Part shown: positions 10,217 through 20,283 of the stretch, one piece after another
Numbering within the stretch: position 1 is the stretch's first letter
Layout: each line of letters starts with the position of its first letter
Source of the DNA: Megalonaias nervosa
Taxonomy: Eukaryota > Mollusca > Bivalvia > Unionida > Unionidae
NCBI GenBank assembly: GCA_016617855.1
Contig: JAECUM010016734.1
Location: forward strand, 1 to 64,000
Direction: 5' to 3'
Length of the DNA: 64,000 nt
Program-made: the position numbers and the translations under genes
Notes under the pieces: model-generated
What the model saw: only the letters and a program-made list of their open reading frames with translations
Databases searched by the model: none
Told to the model about the DNA's origin: nothing

Positions 10217-10647
10217 CTAAGTCTCGGACGGTTTTTCTTTCTTGGTCTTTCTTGCTCTAGGGGTGTGAAGTTCTGTGAAGGGGTGTTTTCGTCGTCTTTT
10301 TCTGCCTTGTCCTTGCTGTGGCGTCAGGGAAGCAGAAATGCCTGACTCGACAGCGTCCAGGGCATTTATAGGAGTTTCTCGTCGGCCCAAAATGTCTTTA
10401 CCCGTTTGAAGCAAGACATTTTTCCTGCTCTTAAGAAAGCTTCTTTGGGATTTTGTTGATCAATGATGACATTTTGGAGAAATGCTTTACCTTGCGTCAA
10501 AGCGGCATCTTTCAAGGCGTGCAATCCCCGTGTCACCATCGGTTTCAAAACGGGAGCCATCGAACGAAAGGCTGATTTTAGCATATCTCCTAAACAATGT
10601 CCTCGCTGTCGAACGACTCCATGGCACACAGGATACATGACTGACAA
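10217..10647 (-). pseudogene. Maverick pX-like basic/amphipathic virion protein (frameshifted)
   Basis: The N-terminal open part (10647 down to about 10415) is amphipathic and Ala/Leu-rich: DMLKSAFRSMAPVLKPM, GLHALKDAALTQGKAF. The C-terminal part (10414-10217), in another frame, has RREPTPI-like and strongly basic sequence (GRKRRRKHPF, RARKTKKEK). This architecture resembles the short pX/core-like protein found beside the penton gene in Mavericks and adintoviruses, thought to be a DNA-binding or membrane-active virion component. A frameshift near 10410-10425 separates the halves. It starts 5 nt after the penton stop. The identity rests on position and composition. Confidence 0.65.
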
Positions 10648-10651
10648 GGAG

Positions 10652-11565
10652 TTAGAGTAATCGTTTTCGAAAATGGAGTTTCACTGTGACTTTCCCTTTG
10701 GTGAATGAAATATTTTGACCCAGATCTCCTTTTATAGTAATGTTGACAGTGTCGAAATACGACTTACTGACAGGCAAATAGTGAGGATGTACAAATTCGC
10801 GGTGAACGTGATAGGTGTTTCCACCTTCCTCATCAGCGTTCGTGGCAGAATCCACTTTCAAAGGAATGACACAAAGAAACGGTACGGAGGTGTGTCCCAA
10901 GACGTTGTACTCCGCCTCATCGGAGTACACAACGATCAAATTCAGTCCTTGGTTCATTTCTACAGGGAATATAAAATATTTCGCAAAAATCCGAGTTACT
11001 GGTTACGGCTGGTATTTCGTTTCTAGTCTTGATCAACTTAGTGTCTCCACCCAAAATGTCATACAATTCAGGACAAAATGTAATGGCCAATACTTTGTCC
11101 TCTGAAAATTTCATCATTAGGCGACGAGCTATTTTGTGCTATTCGATCGTGACACTTTTTCTGCTTTTCTCCAAGACTTTGCCAAACACGTTATTGAACC
11201 TGTCAGCAATGGCGTTCACCAAATGTTGTCCACTAAAATAATAGCCTGAAAGAATTTTCAACCGATAAGTGGTTCGTTTAGTTTTGGGGTCTTGTGTTTT
11301 CATAGAGTCACCTACACTGGCGCGTTCATCCAAGTGTTGTTGCACTTGCTCGTCATAAACTTGTACCGGAAAAGTGTTTTGATTTTCCACGATGTTTTTT
11401 GATTTGTGCAGAGTGAATCATTTCCACTAAAGCCACTTCCCAATGGGCTTCGTGATCCAATTGGATGGCCTGAGGTAATTTGGCCGTGTAACAGCATAAG
11501 GTGTTTTTGGGAAACACCTCCATGGAACTGTCACTGTGTAACGTTAAGTAAAATTAGTTATTCAT
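10652..11565 (-). pseudogene. Maverick penton-like minor capsid protein (stops and frameshifts)
   Basis: Single jelly-roll vertex protein. The N-terminus reads FYLTLHSDSSMEVFPKNTL and LPQAIQLDHEAHWEVALVEM, typical of the family. The C-terminus reads SKSYFDTVNITIKGD and FTKGKVTVKLHFRKR, also typical. Lesions: TAA at codon 4 (11554-11556), a frameshift between about 11400 and 11480, a stop near 11136-11141, and a frameshift near 10950-10980. The start ATG at 11565 is supported by the conserved FYLTL text right behind it. The stop near 10652 is followed almost at once by the pX-like gene. Confidence 0.82.
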
Positions 11566-11614
11566 AATTCCAGAGTTCTAGTGTCCGAGGGGTCGCTGGA
11601 AGGCAGAGGAGTGT

Positions 11615-12247
11615 CTAAAAGAAGATTGTTGTTAGAATGGTGACTGTTGGAAGGGTGACTGACGTTGGACGCAAAGCTCCCGTTGTTGTTCCCGTTAGAA
11701 TGGGTTTGGTCTTCTTTTCTTTTCTTACTTCTGCTTTCCCTTCTTTCTTTTTCACTTCTGTCAAAGGTGGAGTGGACATCATCTTTTTAACCCAAGCTTT
11801 AAGTTCTTCTCGTTGTGGTGTAGGGAAAGGGGTCAACAAGGGCGCTGCAATCTTACTAGGGATGGGAGCTGCTGACGGTGTTTGAAAGACTTCTCTTGCC
11901 TCTTCTTCCTCAGACATCCGTGGGGCTGCATATGTCTTGACCGCTGGGGGTGGTGATAGTGGTGAACTTTTTATCAGGGTCTTAAAATCTTTTCGAGTGG
12001 GTACAGCTGTTTCGATTAAAGCTTTCTGGTGAAAGAGTTGCAGTCGTTGCAACAATTGACCGTACCGTTGCGATTTTTCTGTTCCTGACAAATCGCTGCG
12101 ATCCATCAATGATTGCAATTCGTGTTGGAACTGGGACATCTCAGTCAAATGAGGACTGGGAGGTAAATGTGGGGTCCGTTGTTCTTGCCAACGATGGTAT
12201 TCCATCCATCGTTTTTAAGGCACTAAAGCCAGTTTTCGTCCTTCCAT
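11615..12247 (-). pseudogene. Maverick conserved protein of unknown role (one nonsense codon)
   Basis: 196 codons are open from 12205 to 11615. In the same frame upstream lie MEGRKLALVP and then a TAA at 12215-12217, so the likely original start is ATG 12247 and the gene is broken at about codon 11. The segment MSQFQHELQSLMDRSDLS ... YGQLLQRLQLFHQK is a predicted helical region that recurs in uncharacterised Maverick proteins (from memory). The rest is Pro/Lys-rich and low complexity. It is the most upstream gene of the block. Confidence 0.65.
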
Positions 12248-12291
12248 TGGATTTCAAGGATCACGTCTGAGATCGTTTGACTCCAGAGGTC

Positions 12292-12299
12292 CCTTTTAT
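12292..12299 (-). promoter_or_regulatory. TATA-like box upstream of the Maverick block
   Basis: ATAAAAGG on the minus strand, about 45 nt upstream of the first ATG (12247). Position and sequence fit a late promoter, but a single 8-mer in AT-rich DNA is weak evidence. Confidence 0.2.
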
Positions 12300-12302
12300 G
12301 TT

Positions 12303-13579
12303 CTTGACCCTTTTACATTGGAGCTATGGCGGGTAAAATCATTCCAACTGCTATTTTCTTACAGATTCAGCATTGCAACAATGTAAATACTAAGTTTTAT
12401 CAGTATCGTATTTGTTGTCTAGCTCGTGTCGCCATCAGTTGTCATAATGGTATACTAGAGATTAGCATGGCATTATGACAACAGACGGCGCTCTAAATTT
12501 CTAAAGTTTTTCCTTTACCAGAAATAATTAATGCTACCCACAGATCTTTACGCCATTCATTTGTGTCGATAAACTTTGTACTCTTTCAGTCCCCTTTTTT
12601 TAAGGTGTACGTTAGCAACGAAGTTTTAATTATTCTCTAAAATCATGTGCTTTCTCGAAGATCTATCTGATTTATTGCACTTACAAAAACAAAAACGCAT
12701 ACACTGCAGCAGTGTGGTCCATCTTCTTCAACCCCAGTTTTGACCCACTTAAGTATTTACTTTCACTGTTTAAGAAATCTATTTCTTAGTGATATCTCTC
12801 AATACTTTGGAAACATTAGTTATTTTAGCAAAGTAAGGATCAGAAATGACAATGATATGTTCCCTCGTACTCTTCTTAACGAGCTTTCATCCGACGACCT
12901 CTGGTTGTAAGGATCGTAATGTACGTCATTTTGACGCATCTCACAAGCGTCTATCTTTTCTTGAGATACTGTTGTACATAAGCTCCGGCGAAAATAATGT
13001 ATAGCAGAGCAACATTAATAGCACATTAAAAAAAAGTTTATAGGTAAAATGACATTAAAAAAATTAAGTATTCCTTAAGGTTTTCTTATTCTTATCACAT
13101 TCTTCATTTTGGAACAAATTTTGTTGCAAAAGCCGAAACAATCAAATTGTGGAAAATCATGTTCGTATCATGATAAAAAAAAAAAAAATTTGCTTGCGAT
13201 TAGAAGTATTAGATTTAGTGTACGATTGTTTTCCAATATTTAATTTGCATTGTTAATGTACAGAACCTCAAACAATAAAAAACAGCTTTGAAACTGGTTT
13301 GCATCCTTTAAAACTTTCGTCTCTGAAAGTGAAAATAATCAGAGACAAAAGATACAATGTTACATGAGATTTTACTTTTATTTATTGTAATTCTTACCAT
13401 TATCAAACCAATTAAAAATAATAAATTGGTACAAGATTTTTAAAAATATAAATATAGCACCCTTAGGTTCTAATTATTCGACTGTAAAGATTAAAAAAAG
13501 AACTTGAAAGAATTTTTGAAATATGAATGTAGTGACGCATGATTATGACTTATTAAGTGTGCTGCTCTTTGCAATATAA

Positions 13580-13589
<10 letters not shown>
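12303..13589. other. AT-rich spacer, no gene recognised
   Basis: No open frame of note, no recognisable mobile-element coding and no exon signals on either strand. Confidence 0.6.

Positions 13590-13626
<37 letters not shown>
13590..13626. repeat. (GA)n microsatellite
   Basis: About 18 uninterrupted GA dinucleotides. Confidence 0.95.
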
Positions 13627-13629
<3 letters not shown>

Positions 13630-13654
13630 CATATTTCATTAAGTTATTGTAATT

Positions 13655-14060
13655 GTATACATGTTTCCTGGGTCGATGAGCGTGGTTTGGGACAGTCTTG
13701 GGGTCTTTCCTTCAGCAAATATCAACAAAAGAAAAAACACTACTGATCTTACTCGATAATTATACACGGTAGAAATTTCCTGATAACTGTTTTTTTTATT
13801 TGGTTTGATTTTATTTAATTGCCTACATGTATCCTGGGTAGTTGAGAGTGTTTTAGGACAGTCTTTGGCTGTTTTATGGTAGTCACGGAGTCTTTCATTT
13901 GGTTATAATTACCAACATGGGGAAAACACTCTCCTGATCTTACTCGGTAATTATATAATGCAGGATTTTACTGACCACTGCATTTTTGTTTTAAGGTTTG
14001 ATTCAAAATAATTGTATACATGTATCCTGGGTAGGTGAAAGTGTTTTCGGACAGTCTTGT
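13655..14060. repeat. three diverged copies of a ~165-190-bp unit
   Basis: The phrase 'acatgt(a/t)tcctgggt' followed by 'tttggacagtctt' or variants occurs near 13658, 13824 and 14018. The last copy runs into the integrase remnant. Confidence 0.75.
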
Positions 14061-14790
14061 GCTAGCCCCGTGACTTTCAGGGTTATAGGCAGAAAAATTA
14101 AACTGTTGGATGTCTAATTCATGCATAAGTTGTTGGAAATAATCAAATATAAAATTGCTGGACAGATTTGGGGAGGCAAGCAAGTGTTAATAAACATTGC
14201 CTAAACTTTTAGAACAGTTTTTGCTTTGATATTCTTCAAAGGAATAGCCAATGGAAATCTTGGGGACGCACACATTATGGTCAACAAGTATTGGTTGCTT
14301 GACTTGATAGTAGGTGAGGAACCAACAGTCTACCATTCTTCTGCTAAATGGCTTGTGAAATGGTCAAATGCAGGAATAGGTTGTAGATGTGCCTTAGGTA
14401 TCTTCTGCTTAGGACTTCCTACCGTTTGACAAGTGTGACAAGATCTACGGTACTTATAAACATCACTTTTAATTTTCGCCAAATAAAAATGATTCAGGAT
14501 CTTGTGATAAGTCTTACTGACACCAAAATGACCAGCTAGAGGAGTTTTATAGGCTAGACTATGAATTTCCTGTCTGTACGACTTAGGAACAAAAATTTGA
14601 TGGCTCTTTGACCACTCATCACCAGCAGGTGCATCAGGTTGTCTCCATTTACTCATAATGACCCCATTTTTCTCAAAGTAACATACTAGTATTTGTGTTG
14701 CTTCAATTTCTGAAACCTAGTCTTGTGTCTTCTCTGAGGAATAATATTTGGGAGCCAATAACTCGCATTAAAATGTCTTGCGTGCTTATA
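13968..14790 (-). pseudogene. Gmr1-like LTR retrotransposon integrase fragment (second copy)
   Basis: Minus strand. Near 14640 is a short linker (SKWRQPDAPAGDEW). The integrase zinc-binding domain follows: LAGHFGVSKTYHKIL (His pair) and YRRSCHTCQTVG (C-x2-C). After an internal deletion there is a core remnant with SAYNPESHGA near 14090. The first-Asp region is missing. It closely parallels the integrase of the larger element at 19.2-20.3 kb and has the same orientation. It is clearly inactive and may be the inner remnant of the copy that left the truncated LTR at 15878. Confidence 0.8.
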
Positions 14791-14881
14791 AAGTAACTGT
14801 TAATTTCTGTTCAGATAACAACTGCAGCCAGAAATTGGCTAGTGGTTTCTATTTTTCTGTGAAGAAACTAACTTACTTATG

Positions 14882-14883
<2 letters not shown>

Positions 14884-14946
<63 letters not shown>
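14884..14946. repeat. (CT)n microsatellite
   Basis: About 31 uninterrupted CT dinucleotides. Confidence 0.95.
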
Positions 14947-14948
<2 letters not shown>

Positions 14949-15877
14949 TGAGTGATTAAGTAAGTAATTTAAAGTATGGAATTTACTTTATCCATTGTTC
15001 CATGGCACATATATTAGGGATAACAGGCAAAATTTAAAATTTCTTCTCAGGTTCAAAAAATAATAGTTTTGTGTGAAGGTCATAGCATCAGAAATGACAG
15101 ATTAGCAAATAAAATATAATCCATTTCATGGTTTTTTGTTCATACTAAGTGCAAACAACTTATTTTATTGCCCGCCAAAAAACATTCTCCAAAAAGTGAG
15201 CATTTTTATACAGTGTATATATTAAATACAGATCCAGTAATGGAATGTTTTTGGGAATTAATTCTTGAAACAGTCACTAGGGAATATAACCTGACTGATC
15301 TTGAAGCATAATTTATAAATACAAAAGATAATGTGTCTCGGGGAATCCAGAGTTTACAGTATTAATTCCTCAGAATTTGCAATTATGAGTGTATGTCCAA
15401 TCCAAAAGCCAGATTGTGTGAAAAGCTTGTCTTTATTCATGTTTTATTCATGTGAAAGTGAAAAACAAAAGGGATTGGCAAATCAGTCTATAAGAACAAT
15501 GCAACGAAACAATCCTGGTATTTGTTCTTTATAATTGCCTACCTGTATGATAATTTTTGTTTTAGACTAATTCGTCTAACAATATTGTTTTTATGGTTTA
15601 CTTTTCATATTTATTTTTCTCTAATATTTCCTATGAAAAGTTAAACACAGTGCTTTATATAGTTTTTAGTTATTTATTTTGCTTTATTGCATAGTTGTAT
15701 TGTGCTGATATTTTTTGTGTCATGACAATATTAACTTATATTTAAAAAGGATAAAATAATAATAAAATCACGACAATGAAGATGTTTATGCGGGGGAGGG
15801 GGTGGATGCTACAACAGCCTGAGCTGTGAGTAGCCTTAAAAGCTTTAAAAGCTTTTTAAAACATGGGGGGAGAGTTC
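14947..15877. other. AT-rich spacer, no gene recognised
   Basis: No supported coding. 'gccttaaaagctttaaaagctttttaaaac' near 15833 is a short self-similar palindromic run (AAAAGCTTT repeated). It ends at the truncated LTR. Confidence 0.5.
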
Positions 15878-16577
15878 TGTTACGTATAGGCTCGTATAAA
15901 AATAACAAAAGAAAAGAGTGAAGCCAACAAGCTTTGTAAGTTTTAACAAAATAATTTATTTCCCTAGAAAACAAGGTAAAAATATGAAATAGGACTTACG
16001 GTTTGTGAATATAATCCAAAAATTAATCCTAGAATTCAAAAATATCAGTCCTATCACTAAAAAGTTCTAAATTGAATCCAGGTTCGAATCTCGATGAAGT
16101 TCCAATATCGAAGGCGATGACGTCAGATGAGGTCGTTGTACTGATGGCAACAGTTCCTCGTTGAATCACAATTTATAATGTTCCCGTTTAGAATCCCAGA
16201 ATAAATTTCCACTAAATGTCTTTGTCCCAGAATTTTTATAAAGAAGAGCACTTGTGTGTTTTTTCTAGAGAATATATAAATTATTAAATCCACAAAACAG
16301 TAGAAGTCTAAATCAACTGGCATCAACATAAAAAAAAACACCTTGAGCTCTAAAGGTATAAGATACGACTGTCAAATCTACTAGAAAACGTCTGTTTTAA
16401 CCCACGATTTTAGATCACATGGTGACTCACGTGACGGGGCTACGTGATCACTAATTTGAACAGCGCAGTAAAAATATGCCATTTAGCACGTAGCTTACAA
16501 TAACCCTATTTAAGAATCAGATTCTCACGCTAGAAATAAATAAATAAGAAAGGCTGTTTACAACTTAGCTAACTTTA
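15878..16577 (-). repeat. truncated LTR of the Gmr1-like family (LTR C)
   Basis: It starts with TGTTACG and shares long blocks with the other LTRs, for example AAAAGAGTGAAGCCAACAAG, AATAATTTATTTCCCTAGAA and AGGACTTACGGTTTGTGAA. It is cut off at 16577, where the next LTR begins directly, so it lacks the outer ~200 bp present in LTR A and LTR B. Confidence 0.88.
16118..16125. promoter_or_regulatory. CRE/ATF-like TGACGTCA in LTR C
   Basis: Perfect palindromic TGACGTCA within 'gcgatgacgtcagatga'. The octamer is kept in all four LTR copies of this window. Confidence 0.5.
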
Positions 16578-17481
16578 TGTTACGTTTTGGCTCGTACAAA
16601 AGTAACAAAAGAAAAGAGTGAAGACAACAAGCTTTGTAAGTTTTAACAAAAATAATTTATTTCCCTAGAAAACACGGTGAAAAGGTGAAAATATGAAATA
16701 GGACTTACGGTTTGTGAAGAAAATCCAAACATTTATCCTAGTACTGAAAAAATACAAGTCCTGTCACTAAATAATTTTAACTGAATCCAGGTTCGAATCT
16801 TGATGACGTTCCAAACAGGAGGGCGATGACGTCAGATGAAGTCTTTACACAAATGTGCAGAACTTCACTTTGAACCACAATTTGTACTGTACTATTCCAA
16901 CTTGGAATGAATTTCACTGAACGTCTTTCTCCTAAACCACTTGTGTAGTTCTCCGGGGAAAAATAAATTATTATTTAAAAAGTAGATGAACTCCTATAGC
17001 CGTCATCCATAACAAGACACATTTCGAGCTCTACAGATCTAAAGAAAGAGAAAAAAAAAACTCTTTCCAGCACAAGAAAAATAATACCTTCTTCTCAAGG
17101 TATAAGAACGACTCTGACTGTTTCACAGGGACTTAAGGGTTTAAAAACAGAACTAAGATGTCATTTCATGCACACGCAAGAAGAACGTGTGGTTATTTCA
17201 TCATCTAACAATCTCAGTACACGATGTAATCACATATGCTTAGGAAATGACCTTGGCCATAACCAATCGTTTACGCCGGTTGTTTATCCAGTCAGCACTC
17301 TAAAATAATGCTTACGCAAGCCGAGAGTCATATTTCCGTTCTAAATAAGCACGATGTTTCTTTCAAAAATATCAGATCCCGTGAACATAATCATCATCAT
17401 AATAAAATATAATGATACAAAAATGAAATAAAAAGAACTCAAATTTTAACACACAAGTAATTAAACCACATGGACGTAACA
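16578..17481 (-). repeat. 3' LTR (LTR A) of the Gmr1-like element
   Basis: Complete 904-bp LTR with inverted ends TGTTACGT ... ACGTAACA. It is bordered inside by a polypurine tract (minus sense) and outside by LTR C. Confidence 0.9.
16827..16834. promoter_or_regulatory. CRE/ATF-like TGACGTCA in LTR A
   Basis: Perfect octamer at the same relative position as in LTRs B, C and D. Confidence 0.5.
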
Positions 17482-17496
17482 CTTTCCCTCATAAAG
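17482..17496 (-). promoter_or_regulatory. polypurine tract of the Gmr1-like element
   Basis: On the minus strand CTTTATGAGGGAAAG ends exactly at the LTR TG, the expected plus-strand primer position. Confidence 0.7.
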
Positions 17497-17609
17497 AAAA
17501 AGAAAGATTTATGTAATAAAGCTTTCTTTTTTACCAGGTAAACTATATACGAGGTAAAAAAAATTACATAAGAACTCTTATGAATTATACAAAGGTGTAT
17601 ATGACAATA

Positions 17610-18182
17610 ATATTTCTATACACGGGAAAGTGCATCTACAATTAAATTCTCTTTTCCGTTGATCTGCCTGATGTCAAGATTACATTCTTGTAAAAACAAA
17701 CTCTACCTTAATAATCTCTGATTTTCATTTTTCATCTTGTCGATGAAAGTAAGGGGGTTGACATCATTAAACACAACAATCGGAGAAGGAGCTGAACTAA
17801 TGTAAACTTCAAAATACTGTAATGCCAATATTAAAGCCAAACATTCCTTCTCGATTCTTGAGTAATTCCTTTGATGCTTATTTAATTTCTTAGAAAAATA
17901 GCACACTGGATGGTCAACACCATTTCTATCTTCTTGAATCAATACTGCTCCAACCTCAACATCACTTGCATCAACAGAGAGTTTAAAAGATTGACTGAAA
18001 TTTGGAGCTGTAAGAACCGGAGCACTTTCGAGTATGGCTTTTAACCTATCAAAAGCCTCCTGACGTTTTTCAGTCCAAAGAAACTTGTATTTCTTACTTA
18101 ACAAGTTTGTCAGGGGTTCAGCAATATTAGAAAAATTAGAACAAAATTTGCGATAGTATCCAGCCATACCCAAAAATCGCAA
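17610..18182 (-). pseudogene. retrotransposon RNase H and RT thumb/connection
   Basis: Begins with the post-RT motif RFLGMAGYYRKFC, followed by the LTNLL and FLWTEKRQEAFDRLK connection. RNase H then shows KLSVDASDVEVGAVL (catalytic Asp), RIEKECLALILAL (catalytic Glu) and VFNDVNPLTF (third Asp retained; normally TDHNPL). An in-frame TAG near 17700 interrupts it after NQRLLR, but QINGKENLIVDALSR continues in frame to about 17620, the normal end. It is out of frame with the RT palm because of a shift near 18180. Confidence 0.87.
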
Positions 18183-18950
18183 TGGTTGCTTTTTACTGAC
18201 ACCAAAGGGAAATCAGAGATAGGCTTGACCTTAGCATCGATAGGTTTAACTTGACCATGTCCCACAATATGTCCTAGAAAAGTTACACAAGTCCGGCAAA
18301 GTTTACTTTTAGATAAATTGATTGTCAAATTTGCATCAGTGAGTCTGTCAAAGAATTTCCGAATCGTTGCTAAATGTGTTCTGTCCAGGTGTCGTTGTAG
18401 ATTATGACATCGTTGATGTAAGCAGCACAATTATCTAGACCAGAGGCAATCATATTCATCAAGCGTTGGAAAGTACTTGGGGAACCCTTCATATGGAATG
18501 GCATTACTTTATATTGATAGAGTCCATCTGAAGTCACAAATACCGAAATTTCCTTTGCTCTTTCCGTTAGTGGAATTTGCCAAAATCCTTTCAGAAAGTC
18601 AAATTTGGTGACGTAATTGGCATTTCCAATTTTATCATCGATTCTTGGTAATGGAAATGAATCTGTTTTTGTCACACTGTTCACCTTCCTACAATCAGTA
18701 CACATACGGCCAGTTTTATCTGCTTTCGGAACAAGTATACATGGTGAACTCCAGTCACTTTTGCTGGGCTCTATGAAATCGTTCTCCAGCAAATACTGAA
18801 TTTCCTTTTTCAAGTATTCCTGTTTGAGAGGATTTATTATGTATGGGTGTTGTTTCGCAGGTTTTGAATCTACAATTTCAACGTCATGACAAATTGTGTT
18901 TGTCCTCGTAGGAATATCAGGAAACAAGTGCTCGTATTAGAATAATAACT
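18183..18950 (-). pseudogene. Ty3/gypsy reverse transcriptase with altered catalytic box
   Basis: Fingers and palm are well preserved: LFPDIPTRTNT, HPYIINPLKQEYLKKEI, SDWSSPCILVPKADKTGRMCTD, PLPRIDDKIG, FDFLKGFWQIPLT and MPFHMKGSPSTFQRLMN. The catalytic box reads AAYINDVIIY where YIDDV is expected, so one of the two metal-binding Asp residues is Asn. Normal Y(L/I)DD is almost invariant in this superfamily. A frameshift near 18372-18430 precedes LTINLSKSKLC and TFLGHIVGHGQVKP. Integrase remains lie upstream (minus sense), confirming the Gmr1-like order. Confidence 0.9.
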
Positions 18951-19234
18951 ATTTAAGTTCATTCCTTTCTTGTTGTTGCAAATGTAAAGGTTTCTGGTCC
19001 AGATTTTTCATAATTTCCGAATTCGAAGATTTGTTGCTCCAAGATCAACACAGTCCGATTGAATTTCTTCACTTAAATCTTCAGTTGGTGGGACAGGTAC
19101 AACTAAATTATTTGCATGATTTACTTGGCTATCTCTTACAATATACTAGTACTCCATTAAATTATTTAGATCAGAGTACTATTATTATAATTTAACTCAT
19201 TCATTTTTTTCTTAACTTTGTAACGGCCGTAAAA

Positions 19235-20280
19235 TCAAATTTGAAGAAAATTTTGAAGAATGAACAAGAGAGAATGAACTCTATTACAAAACTCAAAACT
19301 TCTCCCAATTACAGTTCTGTGAAACAATAATTTCATTTTTGACTTGAATTGCTGAGTGCCAAATTCAAGTATAACAAGCTGGAAAATTTCAGACATAAAA
19401 TTTGACCCTTGATCCGATTTCACAGATTTGGGAAGGCCAAATTGAGTAAAAACCTTTATCAAAGCTTTTACTATGGTTTTGGTTTTAATATGCCTCAAAG
19501 GAATCGCCTCTGGGAATCAAGTTGACGCACACATAATGGTCAACAAGTATTGGTTGCCTGACTTGGTCTTCGGTAAGGGACCAACACAATCTACCATAAT
19601 TCTGCTAAATTGTTCGTCAAATGCAGGAATAGGTTGCAGATGAGCCTTAGGTATCTTCTGATTGGGTTTTCCTACAATTTGACAAGTATGACAAGATCTA
19701 CAAAATTTACAAACATCACTTTTGATTCTTGGCCAATAAAAGTGAGTCACGATCTTGTGAAAAATCTTATTAATCCCTAAATGACCAGCCAGAGGAGTTT
19801 CATGGGCCAAACTAAGTATTTTCTGTTTGTAAGATTTTGGAACTACAATCTCATAGTTCACTGACCACTCATCACCAGTAGGTACCTCGGGATTTTTCCA
19901 TTTTCTCAAAAGAATTCCATTTTTAATGAAATAACAGACAGGTACTTCACTGGCTTCAGTTTCACTAATGGCCCTCTGAAACAAACAGGAGATCTTAGGA
20001 CCTTTTTCCTGTTCGACGACAAGTGCTTGTCGTTTATCACCCTGATTAGATAAAAGAGAATGAGTAGTGAAAAGAGGATCACTGTGATCAATACCTTTTG
20101 ATTCATCCAAACAAGGAGTGAAAGTGACCTCATCAAAAGCCTGACCAATACTTGTGTCAGCTAAAGGAATATTTTCCTTATCAAAATCATTCTCAAGAGC
20201 TTTCTTTGACATAGCTCTAGTAACTGCAAAACCTGAGTATAAATCAGGGAATTCTTTTTCAATAGGATCAACTTTCTGAG
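19235..20280 (-). pseudogene. Gmr1-like integrase (zinc domain and partial core)
   Basis: The N-terminal zinc-binding domain has AGHLGINKIFHKIV (His pair) and FCRSCHTCQIVG (C-x2-C). The catalytic core begins with IMVDCVGPLPK (first Asp) and continues, after a frame break near 19510, with FGLPKSVKSDQGSNFMSEIF (second Asp). The expected SAYHPESQGALERF block with the catalytic Glu is scrambled by a frame change near 19330, so the D,D-35-E triad is incomplete. The upstream linker is in a different frame from gag (shift near 20283). It lies between protease and RT, not after RNase H. Confidence 0.88.
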
Positions 20281-20283
20281 TGG

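Larger units (their letters stand above)
7770..12300 (-). mobile_element. Maverick/Polinton (adintovirus-like) fragment: late/virion gene block
   Basis: Six adjacent minus-strand genes match the virion module of Maverick/Polinton elements. From 12.25 kb downwards they are a conserved ~210-residue protein, penton-like minor capsid protein, pX-like basic protein, double jelly-roll major capsid protein, small Cys/His protein and adenain-like protease. Gene spacing is very tight. The protein-primed DNA polymerase B, retroviral-type integrase and FtsK/HerA ATPase are not present, and no terminal inverted repeats were recognised. This is therefore a partial, inactive copy. Every gene carries at least one nonsense codon or frameshift. 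Confidence 0.9.

Noticed and set aside
12650..13560. Continuation of the Maverick fragment to the right (polymerase or integrase)
   Set aside because: No Maverick-like protein text was found in any frame; the sequence is AT-rich and stop-dense.
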